Below are positions 45,021 to 54,640 of a stretch of DNA of 64,000 nucleotides, piece after piece. Position 1 is the stretch's first letter. Each line of letters begins with the position of its first letter. This DNA comes from Odocoileus virginianus (taxonomy: Eukaryota > Chordata > Mammalia > Artiodactyla > Cervidae). A model generated the notes under the pieces. It was not told the DNA's origin. It was given only the letters and a program-made list of their open reading frames with translations, and searched no databases. Both the position numbers and the translations under genes were made by a program. Location of the stretch: assembly GCF_023699985.2 (NCBI RefSeq), contig NC_069686.1:67644410-67708409 (forward strand), written 5' to 3'.

Positions 45021-45602
45021 GGGGTGCATATCTGATTCCCTTGGGAATGCGCTGTTTTTCCACAGAAATTCACTCATCAGGTTCTTAAGTGGGGGCAGGA
45101 TGATGTAATGACTTTGAGGAACTGATGCTGGGCCTATAGAGTCACCGAAAGGAATGAAGTCTACCCATCCTTGAATCTCCAAAAGTAATGACTTCCCACC
45201 CGGGGTCCCCACCCCCTGAAAAACACACACATTAAAAAATAATGTCACAGCAACAAATCTCCATTGCAATTATTTTCAGGAGAAATGACATTTCTACAAA
45301 ATAAATTCTGAGATGAAGTCTGGAAATATGAAAGAGGTAAAAAGCCCATCTGTATAGTGGAGCTGCAGCCTGGCGACTCCACGCCAGGACCCCCTTGTGA
45401 TTGTCACTGTCAAGTCATGGCTGGACACCGAGGGCCCCGGTCACCTGGTTTCCAGTCTCCTGGCTGGGGCGTCCCAGAATGGCCACCTGAGGTCTCATTA
45501 CTCTTTGTTGCTAGTGATGGTTTTGGGGCTTTTGGAGGATCCTTCCATATTAGACATTTTCATCACATAGAGCCATAAAATGCTCTCACTGTGGTTAAAT
45601 TG
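45021..45602. other. Single-copy DNA
   Basis: No recognised repeat or gene. Confidence 0.4.
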
Positions 45603-45725
45603 AGGAGGGCATGGCAACTCACTCCAGTAATCTTGCCTGGAGAATCCCATGGACAGAGGAGCCTCGCAGGCTGCAGTCTGGGGTCGCAAAGAATCAGACA
45701 CGACTGAAGCGACTTGGCATGCGTG
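45603..45725 (+). mobile_element. 5'-truncated Bov SINE
   Basis: 'gagggcatggcaactcactcc' to 'cagacacgactgaagcgac'. The head is missing. Confidence 0.87.
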
Positions 45726-46339
45726 AACATACGTGGTTAAATTTATTTGCCTACAGCCAGACTGCAGCATACACCCAGCTCCATAAGAAAGGTTCTTATC
45801 AAACTCGAGACTCCGTGAAGGAAATCTGAAAAGTTAGAAACTATTCTGTTTGCCAAAAATTTTGTTCAGGTTTTTAAACCCAAATGAGATTTTTGGCCAA
45901 CCCAGAAGATGGGAGATTCCATTAGGGAAGCAATTTATCCTCAAATGTTTAGTAATGACCATGTACATCCCTGGTTCATCAACAGAAACTCGAAGACTTC
46001 TGTGTATCCACCCTACCCTAGGGATGTAGGAGGAGATAAAGTCCAAGACAAGATCATTGTCCTCAGAGAATCCTTAGACTTCTTGGGGCAGCAGGACAGG
46101 AAAGAAAGCATCCAGTCCCCTTACTGAGAAATTTCTTAGCAACTGAATTCAGGTTCCAGATTGAATCACCTGTGGCTTCTTGTGATTCTTCATAGCTGAA
46201 TAGATATCTAGCAATTAAAGACTAGCTTAACTTCTTAAATATGAATTGCTATCTAAAATTAGTTAACATTGATAGCTAATATTAAATTATGTTGTATTTC
46301 TCCTTAACTTGACATAGGTTTATCTTGTTGAATTAAGAT
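45726..46339. other. Single-copy DNA
   Basis: No recognised repeat or gene. AT-rich from 46190. Confidence 0.4.
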
Positions 46340-46861
46340 TTTGTCCTTGAAGAACTTGTCAATGCACAGCCTAAAAGTTGAGAATTATGTTTTATTTGGT
46401 GGGTAAATCTGAGGACTTAAACCCAAGATGCAGCCTCTCAGATAGCTCTGAAAGACTGCTCCAAAGAGGCAAAGGGAAAGCCAGGGTGTATAGAAGTGTT
46501 TGCAACAAAAGACCGTGTAGTTGGAGCATCAAGTAACCAAAAGATTGCCGTTTATCAAAGAAAACTAGACATCTTAAGCTAATGAATTCAGTACTTTTCT
46601 GTGTCTGGGAAGATGCAAGAATCTAGGATCACTGAAATAATTTCTTTGATGTGCAGCTAGGCTGTGTGGGGCCAGGAGCCTGTGCTTTCTCATCCAGGGT
46701 CTCAGAGGGCTGACTATGCAGCAGAGCGCTAGATGGCAGGTGTCCGGCTTCCGCCCTGAGTTCCCTCGGGGCTGACTGTCTGAGCGACTGTGATGAGATG
46801 GCTTGATGGCTGCAACATCCTTTGCTTCCTGATGTGGCAGGCGATATTTTAGTTCACAGAC
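46340..46861. repeat. Candidate endogenous retrovirus LTR-like repeat
   Basis: 'gagaattatgttttatttgg', 'cagcctctcagatagctctg' and 'gatgtggcaggcgatatttt' recall a dispersed cattle LTR-like sequence. I cannot name the family or find TG...CA ends with certainty. No retroviral genes are adjacent. Confidence 0.35.
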
Positions 46862-47034
46862 CAATGTTCATTGTTGAGAATGTTCTGACTCAGGGAATGA
46901 CTGAAGCTAAGTTGAAAGAATGTTCAAACACAGAAAGTAGTGCAAGTGTATGGGGCACCTGCTGTGAGCGTGGATGATCTGACGTGTCACACGTGCTGAG
47001 CAAATGTTGGTTCAAAGTCTTCTTTCCTTGTCAC

Positions 47035-47170
47035 CCTCCTTCTCTGTGAGATGGGTCTGTGGATGGTACCCCCTTCCCCTGGATGTAGGACAGGCTGTGA
47101 GCGGCAGGGCTGTGATTTGAACCCAGGTGCGCCCACCCCAAGGCCATCTTTTCAACCCTGCTCAGTATCA
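47035..47170 (-). repeat. MIR SINE, reverse orientation
   Basis: 'ttctctgtgagatgggtctg' and 'ctgtgatttgaacccaggtg' match the reversed MIR. Confidence 0.6.
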
Positions 47171-48469
47171 CTGTTTGTATGTGTAGACAGTGGAGAGTTT
47201 CAAAAGAGAACAAAATTCTCTTTCACAGGACTGAAAGAAGGTTGGTTCCAATGGGCTTTTTAGCTACGCTTATTTATATCAGGCTTTGGTTGCTACTCCT
47301 AGGTCATTTCCTATTTAAGAATCTTGGAGCTTCTGAAAAGATCTTCTGGAACATCCTATTTTTAAAGAACACATTCAAGTGAAGTGACATTTGTCACTCA
47401 CTGAAAAGGCACATAATGCTAGAGAAAGTCAGAATACATCTTTAAAGACACTGCAGTCAAAGACGGATGAAACCCATGGTTTTCCTCCGAAGCTCAGACA
47501 CCCTGTGAGGCGTTTCCGGGCTGTTTATTTCCTGAGGCTTTGGTCTCTGGCCAGCTGTTAACTGTCCTCTGTTCCTTTGGTAAAAGCCACGGGGTCACAC
47601 CGCCCAGAGGCACAGTTATCTGGGTTCCTGCCCTCTCTGCCCTGGGGCTCTAGAAACAGAGGCCTGACTGTCTACACAGATAAAAGGTTGCCTGCTCACT
47701 GCCCTGCTTTCTGCCTGGGGTCTCCAAGGTTCTCCTTTGAGCTCCCTTGAGTGGGGCCCTCCTCTAAGAAGAAATGAACAGAGGATGGTCATTCTCCTTG
47801 ACCTTAGTTCCTGGTGTCTCCTGAGCCAACCAGCTCCACTCAGGGACCCTTGTACAAATGCTTCCCAGACCTCCCCAGGCCTCCCTGGAGCAAGCCCTTG
47901 ATGTAGCCAGGCTGTGACCACTTGAATAAGCAATTTGTTCTGGTTTGGGACCTGACATCTCAGGACTCAAGATTCCCTGGAAGGGCCCTCTGTGATGAGG
48001 CCTCTCTAATCAGTGCAATTGGCCAGGGGAGGTGCACAGACCCCAGTCAGAGAGGGCTGGCCATAGCCTTCACTGCAGAGATGGTCTTGAACTTGTGCAA
48101 GGTTTAAATCAGAGGTGGGACCTGCCACTCCCATACCATCTCATCAACCACTGTCTTAACCCCACCAGTAACCAGTGTAGGTGAACTTGAGTTGGTGACT
48201 CACCCTCTGTGGCCTCCACTACCCCGGTGCCTGCATCCTGTCATACTCATGGAGTGTTCAGGACACCGTGAGCCATGGGTGCAGCCAGACTCTGAAATCT
48301 GTGCAAAGTGGCCACAGCAGTGGATGGTGTCCTGTGTTCTTACAGCTAATGATCTTTCAACTTGCACCTCTCACTGCCCTGCTTTCTGCCTGGGGTCTCT
48401 CTATGGTTCTCCTTGCTCCATTGAACAGGGCCCTCACCAAGAAAAAAATGAGCAGAGGGTGACCATTTG
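47171..48469. other. Single-copy DNA
   Basis: 1.3 kb with no recognised repeat or gene. The words 'ctcactgccctgctttctgcctgggg' (in part) and 'ggttctcctt' occur at both 47695-47735 and 48369-48415, an old local duplication of about 60-90 bases. Confidence 0.45.
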
Positions 48470-48560
48470 AAAGTATAGGCTGCAAACATGTCAGACCTGG
48501 GTTCAAGATGCAGGTTAGCCACTCAAGTCTCCATCCTCATGAGCACCTTAAATGAGATGT
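48470..48560 (+). repeat. MIR-like fragment
   Basis: 'gtcagacctgggttcaagatg' and 'gccactcaagtctccatcctc' resemble the forward MIR. Confidence 0.5.
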
Positions 48561-48593
48561 AGGAGAGGCCCAGGCCTACACGGGGCCACCACA

Positions 48594-48621
48594 ATGCAAA
48601 TATTGCAAATATTTGCAATAT
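48594..48621. promoter_or_regulatory. Octamer plus 22-bp perfect palindrome
   Basis: ATGCAAAT (POU octamer) at 48594-48601 overlaps a perfect 22-bp palindrome at 48600-48621 built of TTGCAAAT/ATTTGCAA words, which resemble C/EBP and POU half-sites. The surroundings are single-copy. Regulatory use is inference. Confidence 0.3.
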
Positions 48622-48655
48622 GAGGGGGAAGAAAGAGGCTCAGTGACACAGATTT

Positions 48656-49055
48656 AAGCCAAGGGTCTGCAGACTAAGGCCCGTAGGCTGCCTGTTTTTA
48701 CAAATAAAGTTTTATTGGAATGGGCTTCCCTGGGAGCTCAGCCTGCAATCTGCCTGCAAGCAGGAGACCCTGGTTCAATTCCTGGATTGGAAAGATCCCC
48801 TGGAGAAGGGATAGGCTACCCACTCCTGTATTCTGTCCTGAAGAATTCCATGGACTGTATAGTTCATGGGATTGCGAAGAGTCGGACACAACTGAGCGAA
48901 TTTCACTTTCACTTTATTGGAACACAGCTGCACCCATTCGTTTCTATAAACAAACTTCCTTCAAGGGACAACAGCAGAGCTGAGGCAGAGACCACATGGT
49001 GTACAGACTCTTTAGTGTGTGGCCCTTCGTCAAAAAAAGTTTCCCAACTGCTGTC
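48656..49055 (+). mobile_element. hAT-Charlie group (MER1-type) DNA transposon relic, split by a SINE
   Basis: 'gggtctgcagactaaggccc', 'cctgtttttacaaataaag', 'gaacacagctgcacccattcg', 'gcagagaccacatgg' and 'aaaaagtttcccaactg' follow a widespread mammalian hAT relic. A SINE with 10-bp TSD sits inside (48721-48912). No transposase is encoded. Confidence 0.7.
48721..48912 (+). mobile_element. Bov-tA type SINE with 10-bp TSD inside the hAT relic
   Basis: The word tttattggaa occurs at 48711-48720 and 48913-48922. Removing the SINE and one copy restores the hAT consensus order exactly. The head has 'ggttcaattcctgg' as a B-box and the end is 'ggacacaactgagcg'. Confidence 0.93.
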
Positions 49056-49554
49056 TTAAACCAACAGGAGCATCTCCAGTGGCTCGAATTCTAGGCCTGG
49101 AGCCCGCCTGGCCCTGCTGCACTTCTCTCTGGAGAAGCCATGGCCTCATGGATGGATGAGAAGCCACAGAAGAAAGACCTGCCGAGCCTAGGGACCAGGA
49201 AGCAGCCAGGGAGGCCCATCAGGCCAGGCCGGGCTCACCTGGGTGAAGATGAGCCGATCCACCCAAGCTGCCAAGGGAAGGGAGGGTCCCTCCTGTGGCT
49301 TTTACCTTCTTTTGCCCTCTCGTCACCCGTCCACCCCTGCCCCCATAAACATAGGTGGCCGGGGCTCTCCTCCTGCCTTGCAGAAGATCCCACCCCAACT
49401 GGGCAGGTATAGGAAAAAGGGCCACATGCCAGACAGGCTGTGCCCGGACCAGCCAGCTCTCCCGTCCCGTTCAGGAAACAGGGCTCCTCACAGGGCCCAA
49501 GCAGGCATCGGGATAGGAGCATTGTCCTGAACCTGGTTTTATTTCTCTTTGATT
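49056..49554. other. Single-copy DNA
   Basis: No recognised repeat or gene. The opposing 90-95 codon frames here have no domain. Confidence 0.4.
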
Positions 49555-50050
49555 AGCTTTTTATTTTATGTTGGCATATGGTTAATTAGCATGATGCGTT
49601 AGTCTCAGGTGTACGGCAGAGTGATTCAGTTATACATATACATGTGTCTGTTCTTTTTCAATTTCTTTTCCCATTTAGGTTGTTATATAATATTGAGCAG
49701 AGTTCCTGTGCTATACAGTAGGTCCTTGTTGGTTGTCCATTTTAAATGTAACAACATGCACATGTCAATTTCACACTTCTAGTCTGTCCCTCCCGCTAAC
49801 CCTTCCCCTCTGATGACCATAAGTTGGTTCTCAAAGTCTGTGAGTCTGTTTCTGTTTTGTAAAAAGTTCATTTGTATCTTTTTAAAAAAATTCCACATTT
49901 AAGCAATATCATATGCTAGTTCTATTTCTCTTACTTCAGTGTGACACTCTCTAGATCCATTCATGTTGCTACAGATGGCATCATTTCATTCTTTTAATGG
50001 CTGAGTAATATTCAACTCTATATAAGTACCACATTTTCTTTATCCAACTT
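49555..50050 (-). mobile_element. L1 3' UTR and end of ORF2, reverse orientation
   Basis: 'ggcatatggttaattagcatg', 'cctgtgctatacagtaggtcc', 'gatggcatcatttcattc' and 'gctgagtaatattcaactc' are the reverse complement of an L1 3' end. Confidence 0.82.
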
Positions 50051-50244
50051 GGTGACATCTTTCCCCACCTCAGGAGGTTATTATGCCTCTTTTCAGATTT
50101 GGTACGTTGACTCAGAGGAAAACGTATGTCCACATTTCACCAGTTGTAAGATAGTGGACCTTGAGTCAACAATAGATTCCCTGAGTCTCACTCCTACTCT
50201 GCCTCTGCCACCGGCATCAGCAAGCTTTTTAGCCCAGTCCATGC

Positions 50245-50440
50245 GTGGGTTCTGAGCACCCACTGTGTTGTCAGGCCCTGGGGATGTGACTGCACAAACC
50301 AACAGTCCTCCAAAAAGAGAGCTTACATTTCAGTGGCGGTGGACAGATGGACACAAGACCCGCACGTAGGCAGATGGAGTGCTCAGTAAGTCAGACGATC
50401 CTGAGTGTGGGGAGGAAGATCAAGGCAGGAACGGGGAGAG
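50245..50440 (-). repeat. L2 fragment
   Basis: 'ttctgagcacccactgtgttg', 'ggccctggggatgtgac' and 'gagcttacatttcagtgg' match the reverse strand of the L2 3' region. Confidence 0.6.
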
Positions 50441-50687
50441 GCCCAAGGGACAAGAGGCTGGAATTCTACCACCTTCCTGAATTTTCCCTGCCAGGAGGTT
50501 TCTCATCCCGAGTGAGGAGCCCCTCAGTATCTCTGCTAAGGCTCTAGCAAGGTTCTGAGTCAGATGTGACACGTACTGGGAGCTGAGAAGGAGAGAAAAG
50601 GATGGCAGAGAACTCCTAAGTGATGCCTGAGATGCAGTGGCCGTGGAGGCCTTCACCAGGCTCCCCATTTGTATTTATGCATGTGTG

Positions 50688-50799
50688 CTCAGTCGTGTCT
50701 GATTCTCTTGAGACTCAATGGACTATACCCCACCAGGCTCTCCATCCATGGGATTTCCTAGGCAAGAGTATTGGAGTGGGTTGGCATTGCCTTCTCCAC
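50688..50799 (-). mobile_element. Bov SINE, 3' half, reverse orientation
   Basis: 'gtgtgctcagtcgtgtctg' to 'ttggcattgccttctcc' on the + strand. The tRNA head is absent. Confidence 0.85.
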
Positions 50800-50800
50800 A

Positions 50801-50830
50801 CCCCCATGTAAGAGGCCCCCATGTAAGAGG
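50801..50830 (+). repeat. 15-bp tandem duplication at SINE edge
   Basis: cccccatgtaagagg is present twice without a gap, immediately next to the truncated end of the SINE. Confidence 0.9.
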
Positions 50831-51551
50831 CACAAATTAATGCAACTGGTCACAGAGGCAGGTCCCACTAGCCCCCAGGCTCATAAGGCGGAGACAGAGG
50901 TTGAGTTTTCATCTTTTTGTTTACACACTGTTGTGTTTAGTCAGCTGAACTGCCCCGGAAACCATCCGGCTAAGTGGTGGGGGCCAATTAAACATCGCTC
51001 AGGAGCTCATCCTGGCTGCCTCCTGCCCTCAGATAACATCGTCCCTGCACGCGAATCCAGGTGCTCCTCAAGTGACTGGCTCCTTATCTCCATGGGACAG
51101 TCATGCTGGACTTCGGGTCACCTGAGCATCCTTTGTACTTGGGACCTCTGGCATATGCCAGTGCATGGGCACATTTCTCATCTTGCCTGGTCCTCCCCGC
51201 AGCCTGGGACAGGCCAAGAGGGTGTGGACGGAGGGTCAGCCTCCCTGAGATCTCTCCAAGCCAAGGGGCAGGCAGGCTGTCTGTGTGCCCACCGGCGGGG
51301 GGTGGGGGGCAGTGCTCTTAGACACCACTTAGGAGAGGGGTCTGGGGTCCCCACACAGCTCGGTACCCTGAGTGTTCCTGGAAAAGGGACAAATGACTGT
51401 ACCAAGGCCACACCAACAGCAAATGGAAGGGCCAACCCCACAGCCTCACTCGGTTCCATGATGTCCACACCCCGCAGGCTCACCCACTGGCAGGCAGTAT
51501 CCTCCTCCGTGATGCCAAGTGCTTTCTGCGCTATGAACCTTGGGGACGATT
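50831..51551. other. Single-copy DNA
   Basis: No gene is recognised. The 269-codon frame beginning at 50771 starts inside the SINE and ends inside the downstream L1, so it is not a real gene. Confidence 0.45.
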
Positions 51552-51829
51552 TTTACTCAGCCGTAAACAGTATAAAATAATACCATTTGCAGCAACATGG
51601 ATGGACCGAGAGATTATCACACTAACTGAAGTAAGACAAAGACAATTACCATAGGATATTGCTTATATGTGGAATCTAAAACCAAAGATATAAATGAATT
51701 TATTCCCAAAACAAAAATAGACCCACAGACAGAAAACAAACGTACGGTTACCAAATGGGAAAGGAAGAAGGGATAAGTTAGAAGTTTGGGATTAATATAG
51801 GATTAATATATACACACTGCTTGCGTGTA

Positions 51830-52050
51830 TGCTAAGTTGCTGACTTCAGTCATTTCTGATTCTTTGCGACCCCATCGACTGTTGCCCACAGGCTCCTCTG
51901 TCCATGGAATTCTCCAGGCATGAATACTGGAGTGGGTTGCCATGCCCTCCTCCAGGGGATCTTCCCAAACCATGGATCGAACTAACGTGTCTTATGTCAC
52001 CTGCATTGGCAGGCAAGTTCTTAACGCTAGTGCCACCTAGGAAACTCATA
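51830..52050 (-). mobile_element. Bov-tA type SINE
   Basis: 'gacttcagtcatttctgattc' to 'gtgccacctaggaaac' on the + strand, with 'ggatcgaac' as the B-box counterpart. Confidence 0.88.
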
Positions 52051-52063
52051 TATGCATGTGTGC

Positions 52064-52064
<1 letters not shown>

Positions 52065-52097
<33 letters not shown>

Positions 52098-52111
52098 ACA
52101 CACACACACAC
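52065..52111. repeat. (TG)15 joined to (AC)8: perfect inverted microsatellite
   Basis: Fifteen TG units run directly into TACACAC. The 32 bases at 52080-52111 form a perfect palindrome with 16-base arms and no spacer. Confidence 0.95.
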
Positions 52112-52249
52112 GTTTATACATGTAACTGAATCACTCTTCTATATACCTGAAACTAACACAGCATTGTCAATCAACTAGTCTTCAATAAAAAATTAAAATC
52201 TAAGGGGGTAAATGCTTCACGCTTGAACCTGGTTCGCACCCCCAACACT

Positions 52250-52372
52250 TGGAGAAGGAAATGGCAACCCACTCCCATATCCTTGCCTGGAGAATCCCAT
52301 GGACAGAGGATCCTAGCAGGTTACAGTCCATGGGGTCACAAGGGCCGGACACGACTTAGTGACTGAACCAGC
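52250..52372 (+). mobile_element. 5'-truncated Bov SINE
   Basis: 'ggagaaggaaatggcaaccc' to 'cggacacgacttagtgactg'. The head is missing. Confidence 0.88.
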
Positions 52373-53439
52373 AGACCGCCACACCGACACACACACTTTG
52401 AGGGCGCCAGCCTCTTCGCTTTTAGCTCGGGTCCCGCCGGCTTCTGAGTGGGGCTGCCCGTGCCCGGGAAGCTGCCTTGCACCAGCATCAGGATTAGAGC
52501 CTGACTGTGTCTGCATGCAAAGGCGTTCTGTTTCTCCCGGGTTTTTTTTTTCTTCCCTCCCTTTATTCATGCTGATGGAAATGGCTCTTTCACCCAGGCC
52601 TGCCTCTTACAAGCTCCAGGCGGTTTCAAGAGCGGAGCCTCTTATCAGACAGCAGCAGTGGATCTGGTGCGAGCACTGGGCGGGCCTGGTGCTGATACAT
52701 TGGGCCTGGGCCCAGTTCACCAGCCACTTTCTCAACCTGCCCCCAGGGCCTGACCCATCAGAAGTGGGGGTTGCCAGACCCTGGAAGCTTCTTTACTTTC
52801 TTAGGCACTAGAGCTGACTTCCGGCGACCAGAGGTAACAGGACCTGATAGGAAGCCCCTGCGGACAGAGGTTTGGCAATGAGGCTGAGGGGACAGAGGAC
52901 CCCAGGAGGATTAGGGCTCCAAGGCCAGTGGGAGCTGGCTCCTCCCGGGGCGTGTCGGAGTCAAGTGTGTGGCTTGAGCCCTTCCCTGCGAGGCCCTACT
53001 GTTCCTAGTCCTGGATAAGACACCCCAAGACTGGGGAAGGGCAGATGTTGAGATATTTGGTCTAATGTGGCGTGATCACGTTTGAAGTAGGTTTGCCAGA
53101 CCCAAAAGCTCAGGCTGCCCGCCCCCTTCCTGGGAGGTCTGGTTTGAAGGAGATCAAAGAGCTCATCCCCCCACCCCACTGCCCCACACACACCCCATTT
53201 GAAGACAGAAAATTTTACCTTCAAACATTAACTTCCTTTCCTTTAAGCTTGGGTCACTGTTAAATTTCCTGTCCTTGAGGTAGGACAGACTGGGCTAGCT
53301 GACTGTTTTGTGAGGAGTGACTTGGCCATATGGAATCTAGAAGAACAATGCGGATGAACCTATTTGCAGGGAAGGAATGAAGATACAGACGTGGAGAACG
53401 GACTTGAGGGCACAGCGGGGAAAGGAGAGCGGGACCAGT
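52373..53439. other. Single-copy DNA
   Basis: No recognised repeat or gene. GC-rich at 52400-52500. A 150-codon frame at 52359-52811 begins inside the SINE end. Confidence 0.4.
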
Positions 53440-53690
53440 TGGGAGCGTAGCATTGACATGTACACAGTCATGTGTGAAATAGGGAACTACTGGGAAGCTG
53501 CCGTGTAACGCAGTGGCTCAGCCTGGAGCTCGTGGTGACCCAGAGGCGGGTGTGGGAGTGGGGAGGGAGGTCACGTGGGAAAGCATCCATACATGTATAA
53601 TTATGACTGTTTGCATTGTTATATGACAGACGTCAACACAACATTGTAAAGCAAATATCCTCCAACTAAAAGAAAAAATTGTTTTAAAGA
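53440..53690 (+). mobile_element. Bovine-type L1 3' UTR
   Basis: 'gtgggagtggggagggaggtc' (G-rich tract), 'catccatacatgtataatt' and 'catcctccaactaaaag'-like terminus. This is the same region as 11080-11215 of the full L1, but diverged. Confidence 0.7.
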
Positions 53691-53754
53691 AAAATACCTT
53701 TCCTGTAATAAGCCATAAAAATTGATTATAATATATGCAAGAAGGAAAAAAAAG

Positions 53755-53830
53755 AAAGAAAAGTGACTTGGCCTTTCTGACCTTATTTGTTCCACTTGTA
53801 AAATGGGTTGGTCACCTCTATGTGCAGTGC
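53755..53830 (+). repeat. MIR SINE
   Basis: 'gtgacttggcctttctgacc' followed by 'ccacttgtaaaatgggttgg' matches the forward MIR core. Confidence 0.65.
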
Positions 53831-53954
53831 CCTGCTGGGAGCACCCAGGATTTCACAGGAGGAGGGCATCTTGCCTCCACTGGTCACCAGGGTTCCACCA
53901 CCAGGCTTTGCTCTACACTGGGAGACAGGGCCAGGGCCTAGCAACAAGGTCAAC

Positions 53955-54065
53955 AGCAGAGCCTCAGTCTGGGTTTGAATCCTGGCTCTGTCCTTGGACG
54001 TGTGTCTGAGCTCCAGTCTTCTTGTATTTAAAGTCGGGATGAAAGTGCCAGGCTGGCAAGGTTGT
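53955..54065 (+). repeat. MIR SINE
   Basis: 'cagtctgggtttgaatcctgg', 'ctctgtccttggacgtgtg' and 'aaagtcgggatgaaagtgcc' match the forward MIR. Confidence 0.7.
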
Positions 54066-54432
54066 TTGGGGGAGTTCACTTCATGAGAGCTACTGGTGAT
54101 TTGTGGTTTTGAATGAGAAGCATCTTGAGTGTGAGATGATGTGAGTGAACCCCCAGCGCAGAGCAGACCCATAAAAAGCAGCAGGAGCCCAGCTGATCTG
54201 CTGGCTGCCCTCTGCTCCAGGTGCTTAGGTACCTGGATACGTATGAGGTTGAAGATCCCTCCAAGACAAGCAGAGACAGCAGGCTTCCATGCAAGGCAGG
54301 TCCAACAGGGCCACTTGGCACCCTGGGCCAGACTGGATGTGCAGTCACTGAAGAGGCCTGCAGGCTGGGTGCAGAGGGGTACGGCCTGTCTTCAGGTGGC
54401 CTTCAGGAATGCTGGCAAAGCAAACCTCACGG
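54066..54432. other. Single-copy DNA
   Basis: No recognised repeat or gene. Confidence 0.4.
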
Positions 54433-54640
54433 GGACTTCCCTGGTGGCCCAGTGGTTAAGAATCCACCTTGTAACACAGGACTAGGGTTCAGTCTCCAGT
54501 TAGGGAGCTAAAATCCACATGCCTCAGAGCGACCAAGCCTGTGTGTCCCAGCTGTTGAGCCCGCACACTCTGGCGCCTGGGGGTCACAGCTTGAGAGTCC
54601 ATAGGCCACAACGAAGAACTGATGCAGCCAAATAAATAAT
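54433..54640 (+). mobile_element. CHR-type (cetartiodactyl) tRNA SINE
   Basis: 'ggggacttccctggtggccc', then 'agtggttaagaatccacc', a diverged B-box ('agggttcagtctcc'), 'agcctgtgtgtcccagctg' and a final 'gcagccaaataaataatg'. This is the longer form of the family. Confidence 0.85.

Larger units (their letters stand above)
51552..52200 (+). mobile_element. L1 end of ORF2 and 3' UTR, split by a SINE
   Basis: 'atttgcagcaacatggatgg', 'gacagaaaacaaacgtacgg' and, after the SINE, 'ctgaatcactcttctatatacc' and 'caactagtcttcaataaaa' give the L1 3' end in order. 'gattaatata' is tandemly repeated near 51791-51810. Confidence 0.8.

Noticed and set aside
50771..51580. 269-codon open frame on the + strand
   Set aside because: It starts inside a SINE and ends in L1 ORF2-derived sequence, so it crosses unrelated insertions and cannot be one gene.
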